Positions 8,398-17,041 of a DNA stretch of 64,000 nucleotides are shown here, piece after piece (position 1 is the stretch's first letter; every line of letters starts with the position of its first letter). The stretch comes from JAEUQQ01 sp963697285 (lineage in GTDB: Bacteria; Acidobacteriota; Vicinamibacteria; Vicinamibacterales; JAFNAJ01), in contig CAVONI010000005.1 of assembly GCA_963697285.1 (NCBI GenBank), forward strand, positions 59,602 to 123,601, read 5' to 3'. A program made the position numbers and the translations under genes. The notes beneath the pieces were generated by a model that was given only the letters and a program-made list of their open reading frames with translations, was not told where the DNA came from and ran no database searches.

Positions 8398-9740
8398 TCA
8401 GACGGGTCGCTGCGCACTCACCAGCAACCCGCTGACCTCCTGTCCGCCTTCGCGGCGCAGGACGACGTGCTCGATGCCGATCGGGGTGAGGCCTGCCGCG
8501 GCAAGGCCGTCACGCACATAGACCTCGGCGTGGCTGTAGCGACCGCTGGGATTGAGCTGATAGGCAGGCACCGCGTCGCCTGCCCGCTCGACGGTGAAGG
8601 CCAGCCGTCCTCCGGGTCGCAGCGCCCTCTCCGCACCAGACAGCACCTGATCCAGTGCCCCGAAATAGCACAGGGTGTCGGCAGACACGATGACATCGTA
8701 GGCGTGGTGCTGGCTCGCCAGCCAGGCCGACAACTCGGCCTCGACGAGTTCGTCGTACTTCTTCCTGGCGCGCGCCCTGGCGAGCATCCCCGGCGAGAGA
8801 TCGACGCCCACCAGGCGTTTCGCGTGAGGTCGCAGGAAGTCGGCGCACAGGCCGGTACCGCAGCCGGCATCGGCGATGACGAGCGAGTCCTGAGCTGCCG
8901 GCTGGCTGTGCGCGAGCCACTCGCCGATCAGTTGCGGCGCGCGGTAGCCGAGTTGATCCAGCACCTCGTCGAAACTGCCGGCAAATGTATCGAACGTGTT
9001 CCGCACGTACGCGTCCGACGCGCGCTCGGGGGCCGCAGCGCCGGTACACGCGGCCAGCATGTGCTTCGCCACACTGTTGCCGGGATCCACCTGCAGCCAC
9101 TTCTGGTAGACCTGGATGGCCTGCTCCACCTTGCGCGCACGGTACAGCGTCTTGCTCAGGGCATCGTAGGTCGCGGTGTTGCGAGGCTGCAGTTCGAGTA
9201 CGCGCGAGTAGGCGGCAATCGCCTCGTCGAGCCGGTTCATGCGTGCGAGGAGGTTGCCCCAGTTCCGCCACGCCGCGACATGCGAGGGATTCGACTCGAT
9301 GGCGCGCGCATAGGCCCTGCTGGCCTCGGCGTACTCGCCCTGGCCGCGCAGCACGATGCCGAGGTTGTTCCAGGCATCGGCGTGGCCGGGCACCAGGTCG
9401 ACCACGTGACGGTAGGCGCGGAGCGCGGGCTCGAGCTGGTTCGTTTCCTTCAGGACGTTGCCGAGGTTGTTGTGGGCATCGGCATAGTCCGGCGCAAGGT
9501 CAATCGCCCGCTCGATGCTGGCGATGGCCAGGTCGCTGTGCGCCTTCCTGGTGGTACAGCACACCCAGGAAGTGCAGCGCACCGACGTGGTCCGGGGCGA
9601 CCGCGAGGATCGCTCTGGTAGATGCGCCTGGCCTTCGCGAGGTTGCCGGCACGGTGCAGCGAGACGGCCCTGCCGATGTCGTCGGGATGACCGGCACGGC
9701 GCGCGCCCGTGCCATGAGATTTAGGCTTCATGTTCGCCAT
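8398..9740 (-). CDS. TPR-repeat SAM methyltransferase (two +1 frameshifts near the 5' end)
   Basis: The uninterrupted frame covers 8398-9582 (394 residues), but the coding pattern continues upstream: ATG at 9740 (or 9731), then a GRAVSLHRAGNLAKARRIYQ helix pair, then AILAVAPDHVGALHFLGVLY in a second frame, then the main frame. Removing one base near 9690 and one near 9620 gives 446 residues. The N-terminal two-thirds holds about six TPR units (for example AWNNLGIVLRGQGEYAEAS). The C-terminal third is a class I methyltransferase with VIADAGCGTGLCADFL and VGVDLSPGML as SAM-binding motifs. This is the predicted TPR-methyltransferase family (COG4976-like). The target is unknown. The exported Hcp gene lies 121 bases upstream on the same strand. 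Confidence 0.8.
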
Positions 9741-9861
9741 CGAGCGAGCGAGGATCCTGGCCGACCCAGACCGACGTCGGCGCAGGACCCTCGTTGCACG
9801 TGACCCGACCACGCCGGAACCGCTCGCGGCACCCGCGTTGCTCAGGCCGCGTCCCGCATGC

Positions 9862-10420
9862 TCACCGGCATCCCGTGGCGTTCCCACCGACGACGTCGAA
9901 CGTGATCGGGTCACCAACGGCTCCATTCGGCCCCTGCTTCTGATACTGGAATTGCATGGATTCGAAGTGGAGCGTGGTGTTCTCGGTGAGGCGGTCTTCT
10001 CCCCCGGAACCGCCGGTCGAGTAGGAGGTGACCTTCACGTTCTTCATCGTGAGCTGGACGTACTCGACCGGGTTCTCACCGGCCTTCCGGACCACGAGGA
10101 CGGCCGTCGGGATGACCTGTCCCAGCATGCTGTTCCTGATCAGGTCGGGTGAGGCGGCATCGATGTACTTCGTGAAGCTCAGGTCCTGGATGCAGACCTT
10201 CGGCAGGGTACCGCGCCCGGTCTGTGCTGAACCGCTCGACTCACCCCATGACCAGGCCAGGACGTCGATTTCGCCCTTGTGATCCTTGTCCTGCGACTCA
10301 CCCTTGATGCCATCTAGCCTGAGGAACATGTCGACCGCGGCCATGGCGGGGCTCGACACCAGCAAGCTGGTGGCGATGTGCTCCAATCGTGACGAATGCT
10401 CTCAAGTTCCGTCGCTTCAT
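9862..10420 (-). CDS. exported Hcp-like protein (one +1 frameshift in the signal peptide)
   Basis: The open frame from 10386 contains a full Hcp-family tube protein: VDMFLRLDGIKGES, then DVLAWSWGESSG, a KYIDAASPDL segment, and VEYVQLTMKNVKVTSYSTGG. Upstream, ATG 10420 has a good Shine-Dalgarno (AAAGGGA, about 8 bases away) and begins MKRRNLRAFVTI in another frame. Removing one base near 10385 joins it to TSLLVSSPAMA-AVD, giving a 185-residue protein with a clear Sec signal peptide cleaved after AMA. Hcp normally forms the cytoplasm-assembled type VI secretion tube and lacks a signal peptide, so this belongs to the exported Hcp-like subgroup of unknown role. No other T6SS gene is in the window. 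A sigma-54 promoter lies upstream at 10560-10575. Confidence 0.82.
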
Positions 10421-10559
10421 CGTGTCGTCCCTTTCGTGAGGATGCTGCTGTGCGTCCTTGGTTGCGCGAGGGCAACTCGCGCGCATCACCCGGACCATCG
10501 CACATGGCGCACGTCATGCCTCTCAGGTGATCTCCCGGATCGCTGAATGACACCGCAGA

Positions 10560-10575
10560 AGCAAGGGTTCTGCCA
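10560..10575 (-). promoter_or_regulatory. sigma-54 (-24/-12) promoter upstream of exported Hcp-like gene
   Basis: On the minus strand the bases read TGGCAGAACCCTTGCT. GG and GC have the obligatory 10-base spacing, and the flanks match the TGGCACG-N4-TTGCW consensus at nearly all positions. Transcription would start near 10549, leaving a leader of about 130 nt before the ATG at 10420. Hcp genes of type VI systems are often RpoN-controlled in other bacteria (for example VasH in Vibrio), which supports the call. Confidence 0.75.
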
Positions 10576-10933
10576 CGTGGAGACGTGTGGCGCGTCCGGA
10601 ACACCGCGGCCATTCTGGCCGGATTCGCCACGGCAGTGGCACACCGACGCGACCACGCCAACGTGGAAGTCGCCCGCACGGGCGACATTAGTTCAACAAC
10701 CGTGCGGTTCGCGAACGATCGTTCAGCCGCGTTCCAGCGACCGGCTGAGGACTACCTGGCGTTCTGCACGTTGTTGCTGCCACTAATGGCTGGCGATCCT
10801 TCCGGCCCTCGGCTGGAAGCTGCGACCGTTCGACGCGGCCATTGTCACCGCACCGCAAAGGGCCGGAGCGAGCCGGAGCGACCAAGCCCTCGCGTGCGCC
10901 GGTGCGGCGATAGACCGCAGCGGCAGCGCTCCC

Positions 10934-10939
10934 TATACT
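10934..10939 (+). promoter_or_regulatory. -10 element implying a leaderless transcript
   Basis: TATACT ends 7 bases before the GTG start at 10947, and no Shine-Dalgarno precedes that GTG. Transcription from this element would begin at or next to the start codon, giving a leaderless mRNA. No convincing -35 hexamer is present. Confidence 0.35.
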
Positions 10940-10946
10940 GGTCGCC

Positions 10947-11657
10947 GTGACCTTTCGCGATCGCCTGCTCGCCACGATCCGTGCGGCGCGCCCGGTGCTC
11001 GAGTCGCCGGGCGTCATGGTCATCGGCTCCGAGGTCCCCAACCTCCTCCAGGCCGACGCCGCGTCCACCCTGGTCGTCTCGCAGGACCTCGACATCGGGG
11101 TGCCCGTCGGCGAACACCACGCGCTCAAGGCACGGCTCGACGAGTTGCACGACTTCGACGTGTCGCCCGACGAGCCCTCCGTGTGGATTCCTCGGCTGGC
11201 CGGCCTGCTGGAGCTGAACTTCGTCGGGATGGATGCGAGGCAGGCCCTCGCCGACGCCTACGTGTTCGAGGACGATCGGCTGCCGCTGCTGGTGTTCGGG
11301 TCGTTGTCGCTCGTCGCACGCGGTGCCGAAGTCGACATCGCAGGCACGCGCCTGTGCCTGCCGCGACCCGCGGGGCTCCTGCTCGAGAAACTCGTGACCG
11401 ATCGCACGGGCGAGAAGGGCGAGCGCGATCTGCTGGTGGCGCTGGGGCTGCTCGACCTGTCGACGCACGACGATCTGGACGAGCTCGAGCGGACGTATCA
11501 GACGCTTGGTGCAGACGCGCGGCACGCTGTCCGCTCCAACCTCACGATCCTGTCACTGCTGGCTCCGCGGCCGGGCATGCCCGATCCGCACCCGCGAAGA
11601 CGCGCCGTCGCGGCGCTGCTTCGTCGTCTCGAAGCCGTCGATCCGGAGCGGCAATGA
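10947..11657 (+). CDS. nucleotidyltransferase-like protein
   Basis: 236 residues from GTG 10947. The N-terminal half resembles a minimal nucleotidyltransferase fold: VMVIGSEVPNLL, then QDLDIGVPVGEH as a candidate metal-binding D-x-D on a strand, then a later acidic strand (ARGAEVDIAGTRL). The C-terminal half is helical (KLVTDRTGEKGERDLLVALGLLD), as in AbiEii/GSU2403-type nucleotidyltransferase-like proteins. No substrate is known. The stop overlaps the start of the next gene (ATGA), so the two are translationally coupled. The pairing recalls two-gene toxin-antitoxin layouts, but the partner lacks a recognised toxin motif. Confidence 0.6.
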   Translation: MTFRDRLLATIRAARPVLESPGVMVIGSEVPNLLQADAASTLVVSQDLDIGVPVGEHHALKARLDELHDFDVSPDEPSVWIPRLAGLLELNFVGMDARQALADAYVFEDDRLPLLVFGSLSLVARGAEVDIAGTRLCLPRPAGLLLEKLVTDRTGEKGERDLLVALGLLDLSTHDDLDELERTYQTLGADARHAVRSNLTILSLLAPRPGMPDPHPRRRAVAALLRRLEAVDPERQ

Positions 11658-12016
11658 CCGACGGGCAGGCCCGACGCCTTCGTGACCAGCGCTCACGGAC
11701 ACTGGTGCGGGCGTTCGAGTTCCGCCAGCGCCGGCATGCGCGCGGATCGTGGTTTCGATGGCGACGGGCGCTGGCCCTCGCGAGCGACGCCTTTGTCATT
11801 TCGTCCGACGAGGCGCGACAGTTGATCGTCGAAGGGCATCACCCTGAACCCGTGGGGCTGGAGTTCGAGCCGCAGCGCACGATCCTGTTCGTGACGAGTG
11901 AACGGGCGGCGCGCCTCGCCTCGGCGCGCGCCATCCCCGTCGGCCTCACCGCCGAGATGCTCTCGGCCGAGCACATCGCCCTCGTGGCATTCCCTGAAGA
12001 CCCATCCAGACGCTGA
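11654..12016 (+). CDS. unknown 120-residue protein coupled to nucleotidyltransferase-like gene
   Basis: ATG 11654 overlaps the preceding stop by four bases (ATGA), which fixes the start. The protein begins with a very basic segment (RRLRDQRSRTLVRAFEFRQRRH) and continues with an alpha/beta pattern: FVISSDEARQLIVEGHH, RTILFVTSERAARLASARAI, then EHIALVAFPEDP. There is no signal peptide or membrane segment. I do not recognise the family. The basic N-terminus could bind nucleic acid. A HEPN-like R-x4-6-H motif was looked for and is not convincingly present. Confidence 0.65.
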   Translation: MTDGQARRLRDQRSRTLVRAFEFRQRRHARGSWFRWRRALALASDAFVISSDEARQLIVEGHHPEPVGLEFEPQRTILFVTSERAARLASARAIPVGLTAEMLSAEHIALVAFPEDPSRR

Positions 12017-12167
12017 CGGCGCGGCGGCAGCGGTACCCGCATCGAACGCGTGGGGCGCGCATCGAGCGTCCAGCGCCGTGCCCATCGCCCGACCGATGCG
12101 CCACCGCGTGCTACCATCCCGCCCATCCGCACCCGTCGGCCTCGTGGTCGAGGCTCGAGGATCCGCC

Positions 12168-14331
12168 ATGTTGCCCCGAACGCGCCCTCTCACGTTCCTT
12201 GCGGCTGCCGTCTGCTTCGGCCTGCTGACCACGTCACTGCTCGCCACGCTGCGCGCGCAGCCGCAGGGTGCGCCTGCCGTCGCGATCGATCCCGACGACA
12301 TCGCTGGCGTCGTGACGGGGCCGAAAGGTCCCGAGGCCGGCGTGTGGGTGATCGCCGAGACACGCGATCTCGCGGTGCGCTACATCAAGATCGTCGTCAC
12401 CGACGACAGCGGCCGCTACCTCGTGCCCGACCTGCCCCAGGCGAACTACAGCGTCTGGGTGCGCGGCTACGGGCTCGTCGACAGCGCGAAATCCACGACG
12501 GCGCCTGGCCACATCGTGAACCTGGCCGCAACGCCCGCGCCCACGGCTGCCGCAGCCGCCCGGTACTATCCGGCGATCTACTGGTACTCGATGCTGAAGA
12601 TCCCCGGCCCTGGCGAGTTCGGTGAACGGGGCGACATTCCCAGGGACATCACGCAGACGATGTGGCTGAACAACATGAAGAGCAACGGCTGCATCGGCTG
12701 CCACCAGATCGGGCAGCACTCGACGCGAACGATCCCGGCCGCCTTCGGCACCTTCGCGACGGGAGCCGACGCGTGGGCGCGACGCGTGCAGTCGGGCCAG
12801 TCGGGCGAGATGATGTTGTCGGCGCTCAGCGCGCTCGGCCCTGTCGCGCTCGAGCGCCTCGGCGAGTGGACGGATCGCATCGCCAGGGGTGAGCTCCCGC
12901 ATGCCACGCCCGCGCGTCCCCAGGGCGTCGAGCGCAACATCGTCGTCACGCTGCGCGACTGGATGGACGAGAAGCACTACCTGCACGACCTGATCGCCAG
13001 CGACCGGCGGCATCCCACCGTCAACGCCAACGGACCGCTGTTCGGATCACCGGAGTACAGCTCCGACCTGCTTCCCATCCTCGATCCCGTGAGGAACACG
13101 GCGACGACCTTCAGGGCGCCGGTGCGCGACGCCGACATGCCGCTGAGCCTCGGCCCGGGGCACGCGGCCGGGCTCGCACCGCTGATGCCGTCGGCCTACT
13201 GGGGCACCGAGGCCATCTGGGACACGCGGGTCAACAACCACAATTCGATGTTCGACGCCTCCGGCCGCCTCTGGCTCGCGGCGGCGGTGCGTGGCACTGG
13301 TAATCCCGCCTTCTGCAAGGCGGGCTCTGACCATCCGTCGGCGAAGCTGTTCCCGATGGATCGCGCGACGAGGCACCTCGCCGTGCTCGATCCGAAGACG
13401 ATGAAGTACACCTTCGTCGACACGTGCTTCAGCACACACCACCTGCAGTTCGGGTACGACGCGAACGACACGTTGTGGACGAGCGGCGGCGGTCCGGTGG
13501 TGGGATGGCTGAACACCAGGGTGTTCGACGCGACCGGTGATGCGGCGAAGGCGCAGGGCTGGACGGCGCTCGTGCTCGACACGAACGGCAACGGCACGCG
13601 CGACGCGTACGTCGAGCCCGACCAACCGCTCGACCCGACGAAGGACAAGCGCATCAACGCCGGGTTCTACGCCGTCATGCCGAGCCCGGTCGACGGCTCG
13701 GTGTGGGGATCGTTCCGTGGCAACAGCGTGAGCGGAGTCGTGCGGCTCGCGCCGGGATCGAACCCACCACAGACCGCGCTCGCCGAGGTCTACAACGTGC
13801 CGATGCCGGGCTTCGGCGTGCGTGGCGGCAGACATCGACGGCCAGGGCGTGGTCTGGGTCTCTCTGGCCAGCGGGCACCTCGGGAGCTTCGATCGCCGCA
13901 AGTGCAAGGGCCCGCTGAACGGGCCGACGGCCACGGGTAACCACTGTCCTGAGGGATGGACGTTCCACCAGTATCCCGGTCCGGGCTTCCAGGGCATCGG
14001 CGAGAACAGCGCCGAGTCGAGCTACTACAGCTGGGTCGATCAGCACGACACGTTCGGGCTCGGAAAGGACGTGCCGATGTCGACCGGCAACCTGAACGAC
14101 GGTCTCATCGCGTTCGCGAACGGACGGATGGTGGTCCTGCGCGTGCCGTATCCGATGGGGTTCTACGCGAAGGGCTTCGACGGGCGCATCGACGATCCGA
14201 AGGCCGGCTGGAAGGGTCGCGGCCTGTGGGCGGCCAACGGCGACCGCACGCCGTGGCTCATCGAGGGCGGCAAGGGATCGAAGCCGCTGGCCGCGCACTT
14301 CCAGCTGCGGCCCGATCCGCTGGCCCGGTAG
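12168..14331 (+). CDS. exported haem-motif protein with carboxypeptidase-regulatory domain and propeller (one +1 frameshift)
   Basis: The frame from ATG 12168 breaks near 13826, where one extra G (GGCGGCA) shifts it; removing it joins PMPGFGVRG to ADIDGQGVVWVSL and gives 720 residues. Residues 1-30 are a signal peptide. Residues about 44-118 form a carboxypeptidase-regulatory-like fold (GVVTGPKGPEAGVWVIAET). A CIGCH motif (Cys175, Cys178, His179) in SNGCIGCHQIGQHSTRTI is a classic c-type haem site. The rest resembles a lyase-type propeller (FDASGRLWLAAA, DIDGQGVVWVSLASGHLGSFD). It is probably a periplasmic redox-linked or sensing protein; the substrate is unknown. Confidence 0.75.
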
Positions 14332-14529
14332 GGTATCGCACTCCGGTACGTTGCCTGGCCGGAGGTAGAGGCCGCGCTCCTGCCCGGCCCGACACCGGAC
14401 GGACCGGATCCTGCTCGTTCGCCGCCCTGAGCAGCCAACACGGGCGGACTTGCATATAATCGACTGCTTGTGTCGGCGGGTGCCGCTCCGGCCCTCGGAG
14501 CGCGCGTCCCGTCCTGATCAGGAGTTCGC
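14332..14529 (+). promoter_or_regulatory. upstream region of the FKBP operon with a TATAAT -10
   Basis: TATAAT lies at 14455-14460, about 70 bases before the GTG start at 14530. No clear -35 is present. The leader between them is GC-rich and could fold. This is the best -10 match in the neighbourhood. Confidence 0.4.
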
Positions 14530-14976
14530 GTGAATCTGGTACGCCTGCGTCGCTCGGCTGTTGCGCTCGCCGTGCTCGCCATCCTGACGGGTGGACTGAG
14601 CGGGTGCGTCGACTCGCCGACCGCTCCCTCGAGTTTTGCCCCCTTCACCCGGACCGACCTGCGTGTCGGCACGGGGCCGCCTGCCCTCGTCGGCAGCGTC
14701 GTCACGGTGCACTACACCGGGTGGATCTACGACGCCTCGAAGCCCGACAACAAGGGCCCGCAGTTCGAAACGTCGGTCGGTGGCACGCCGTTCAGCTTCA
14801 CGCTCGGCTCGGGCCAGGTCATCGCCGGCTGGGACCTGGGAGTGGTCGGCATGGCCGAGGGCGGTCTCAGGCGCATCGTCCTGCCGCCGTCGCTGGCGTA
14901 CGGCCCGGGGCGCAATTCCATCATCCCGCCCAATGCCACGCTGATCTTCGAAATCGAACTGGTGACCGTGCTATGA
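14530..14976 (+). CDS. FKBP-type peptidyl-prolyl isomerase lipoprotein
   Basis: 148 residues from GTG 14530, with AGGAG about 8 bases upstream. A lipobox LSGC (Cys26) follows a hydrophobic stretch, so the protein is lipid-anchored. The FKBP domain spans about residues 42-147: VTVHYTGWIYD, FSFTLGSGQVIAGWDLGVVGMAEGG-RRIVLPPSLAYG and IPPNATLIFEIELV, all canonical active-site segments. It catalyses proline cis-trans isomerisation in periplasmic or surface proteins. Its stop overlaps the next start (ATGA), so it probably helps fold or accompanies the outer-membrane barrel encoded next. Confidence 0.92.
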   Translation: MNLVRLRRSAVALAVLAILTGGLSGCVDSPTAPSSFAPFTRTDLRVGTGPPALVGSVVTVHYTGWIYDASKPDNKGPQFETSVGGTPFSFTLGSGQVIAGWDLGVVGMAEGGLRRIVLPPSLAYGPGRNSIIPPNATLIFEIELVTVL

Positions 14977-16079
14977 GGTCGCGCCCCGCTCGCTCCGTCA
15001 CGGCCCCGACCTCCCTGATCGCGACATCGATGTTGAACTGGCCACGGCTTTCCCTGGTGGCAGTCCTCGGCATCGTTGCCGCGGCCGGCAGCGCCGACGC
15101 CCAAACCATCATCGCGCGCAAGGGCCCCGCAGGCGGCACGGTGGAGGTGCAGATCAACGACAAGGTCGTGGCCACCGAGACCGCCAATGCCGACGGCGAG
15201 GCGACGCTCATCGTGCCCGGACCGGCCAGTCGGCCAGACATCGACGCCACCGTGTACGTCGATTCGTGTGGCACCCGGCGGCGCATCCTCTTCGTGCAGC
15301 CGGGCATCGGCACGCCTCCGCCCGACACCGCCTGCATCAGGCGCGACATCCCCGGCCTCTTCCTGGTGAAGGCGATCAGCACCATCGTCGTCTCGGTCGA
15401 GGGACCAAGTCCGCGGCTCCTGCTCCGCCAGGGCCCGTTCGATCCGAATGCACCCCCCAAGACGTGGACCGTCGTGCCGTCGGGGCTGATGGTCTCGGGG
15501 GGCGGTGGACTCGGGACGTTCTCGAACGTCAACACCAACGTCTGCGGCAACGTCGCCTCGTGCGAGGGAGACGACACCGGATGGGCCTACACCGTGGGCG
15601 CGGAATACTGGTTCAGCCAATACCTGGCCCTGGATGTCAGCTTCCTCAAGCCGCCAACGACCAGCGCCACGGCGAGCGAGACCGTCTACAACTTCACCGA
15701 CACTCTCGATGTGGCCATCGTCACGATCGGCGGCAAGGTGGGCGTGCCCGTGGGCCCGGTGCGCGTCTACGGCAGGGTCGGTGTGACGTACGAGCGTTCG
15801 CTCTCGTCGATGTCGCAGAACGTCCTCGAGCGCACCAGCACCGTCGACGACGTCACGACCACCGTCCCCGGCGGGTCGGTGACGCTGGAGTACGAGACGA
15901 GCGGTCTCGGGTGGTTTGCCGGCGGCGGCCTCGAACTCTGGCTGACGCGGCATGTCGCCTTCTATGCCGAGGGGAATTTCATGATGCTCAAGGGCAGCGA
16001 AAGCGGTGCCGGCCAGGGCGTGCTCGACGACAAGCACATGTCGGTGCTTGGCGGGATCCGGCTCCGCGTGGGGAAGTGA
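14973..16079 (+). CDS. outer-membrane beta-barrel protein
   Basis: Start ATG 14973 overlaps the FKBP stop (ATGA); a second ATG at 15030 gives a better signal peptide (MLNWPRLSLVAVLGIVAAAGSADA) and may be the real start. The mature part has an N-terminal strand-rich domain (GGTVEVQINDKVVATETANADGEATLIVPG) with two to three cysteines. An eight-stranded-type barrel follows from about residue 165: GGGLGTFSNVN, AYTVGAEYWFSQYLALDVSFLKP, VTIGGKVGVPVGPVRVYGRVGVTYE and HMSVLGGIRLRVG. It resembles small OmpA/porin-like Acidobacteriota barrels; the ligand is unknown. The next gene starts one base after the stop. Confidence 0.75.
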   Translation: MRSRPARSVTAPTSLIATSMLNWPRLSLVAVLGIVAAAGSADAQTIIARKGPAGGTVEVQINDKVVATETANADGEATLIVPGPASRPDIDATVYVDSCGTRRRILFVQPGIGTPPPDTACIRRDIPGLFLVKAISTIVVSVEGPSPRLLLRQGPFDPNAPPKTWTVVPSGLMVSGGGGLGTFSNVNTNVCGNVASCEGDDTGWAYTVGAEYWFSQYLALDVSFLKPPTTSATASETVYNFTDTLDVAIVTIGGKVGVPVGPVRVYGRVGVTYERSLSSMSQNVLERTSTVDDVTTTVPGGSVTLEYETSGLGWFAGGGLELWLTRHVAFYAEGNFMMLKGSESGAGQGVLDDKHMSVLGGIRLRVGK

Positions 16080-16080
16080 C

Positions 16081-16686
16081 ATGCAGAGGATGCTGGTGCG
16101 TCGCCTGACGTGTCGCGCCGCGTGCGCGGCGCTCCTGGTTGGCGTGATCGGGATGGCGGTTCCTGCCGGTGCGCAGGTCACCGCCAGGGTCGCAGCCGGC
16201 ACCACGCCGGCATGGTCGAAGGGCATCCAGGCCATCAACAGCGAGAACTACTGGAACGCCGTCGAGTGCGGGAAGAAGGGCGGCACGAATCCCGCCTGCG
16301 TGTACTGGGACACCGACATGTGCAAGAACGCCGAGTTCACGCTGGTGATGTACACGCCCTACAAGCAGGTCGCGTACACCGTGTGGCTCGCCGTCAGCAA
16401 GAAGCAGCCGGCACCCACGCCCAGCTACCAGGAGGCGCAGCGCCAGCGCATCGTCCTCGGCATCACGCCCCTGCACGCCGCCGAGAACCCGATCACGACC
16501 GTCAACGTGAAGCGCGGCGGCAAGACCATCGCGCCTGCCACCAAGCAGGTGACGAACGGCGGCGGGTCGTTCTTCTTCGACTACGCCGCCTTTGCCGCCA
16601 CCGGCCCGCTCACGATCGAGATGGTCGGCAAGACCAGGACCGTCACCTGCGCCGTCAGCCAGGCCACCGCCGCGCGCATGCGATAG
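16081..16686 (+). CDS. unknown exported protein, third gene of FKBP-barrel operon
   Basis: 201 residues. ATG 16081 lies one base after the upstream stop. Residues 1-31 form a signal peptide (PAGAQ-V). The mature part has paired cysteines (AVECGKKGGTNPACVYWDTDMCKN), then FTLVMYTPYKQVAYTVWLAVSKKQ and a C-terminal GGGSFFFDYAAFAATGPLTIEMVG strand region. No known domain was recognised. The tight operon suggests it acts with the barrel protein in the envelope. Confidence 0.6.
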   Translation: MQRMLVRRLTCRAACAALLVGVIGMAVPAGAQVTARVAAGTTPAWSKGIQAINSENYWNAVECGKKGGTNPACVYWDTDMCKNAEFTLVMYTPYKQVAYTVWLAVSKKQPAPTPSYQEAQRQRIVLGITPLHAAENPITTVNVKRGGKTIAPATKQVTNGGGSFFFDYAAFAATGPLTIEMVGKTRTVTCAVSQATAARMR

Positions 16687-17041
16687 CCAGGTGTAGGGGC
16701 TGCGCCCCTGCGCGGCCCGGATACCTCACCAACGCAAACGGGTTCCCGTCGACGCGGGCGCAGTTCACGGGCCGCGCAGCGGGCGGCGGGCCGCGCGGGG
16801 GCGCGGCCCCTACCCCAATCGAATGTGTGCAACGCGTTGTCGTTGGTGTGGGTGTCTGGGCCCCCACGCCAATCGACGGTGTGGGTTGTGGATTGGAGCG
16901 GGTGTCAGGGCCAGGTGTAGGGACCAGGTGCAGGGGCCAGGTGTAGGGGCCAGGTGTAGGGGCCAGGTGTAGGGGCCAGGTGTAGGGGCCAGGTGTAGGG
17001 GCCGCGCCCCCGCGCGGCCCGTTACGGTGATGGGTGACCGA
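16687..17041. repeat. 355-bp intergenic repeat cluster: three REP palindromes and a 13-bp tandem array
   Basis: The gap between two convergent genes contains no credible ORF. It holds three copies of a palindromic unit, GTGTAGGGGCYGCRCCCC followed by YGCGCGGCCCG, at about 16692-16721 (+), 16783-16812 (-) and 16994-17021 (+), and a tandem array at 16911-17001. The palindromes may also end transcription from both sides. Related copies occur near 22235, 41224 and 48521. Confidence 0.8.
16911..17001 (+). repeat. 13-bp tandem repeat, seven copies
   Basis: Seven consecutive copies of CCAGGTGTAGGGG run from 16911 to 17001; the first two carry single substitutions (final A, and GTGCAG). The unit is identical to the left shoulder of the REP palindrome at 16688 and leads directly into the REP copy at 16994, so the array looks like slippage expansion of the REP edge. 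Confidence 0.9.

Larger units (their letters stand above)
10421..10946. other. 526-bp divergent regulatory region between hcp-like and nucleotidyltransferase genes
   Basis: No ORF here looks like a protein family. The region contains the sigma-54 promoter for the Hcp-like gene (10560-10575, minus strand). Just upstream of it is a CCACGTGG palindrome (10573-10580), a possible activator-binding site. At the other end is a TATACT -10 element (10934-10939) for the plus-strand pair. Nothing was recognised in the middle 340 bases. Confidence 0.5.

Noticed and set aside
9862..10420. Evidence for a type VI secretion cluster
   Set aside because: Only the Hcp-like gene is present; no TssB/C, VgrG, ClpV or membrane-complex gene is within the window.
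16687..17041. CRISPR-like array
   Set aside because: The repeats are contiguous 13-mers without spacers, and no cas gene is near.
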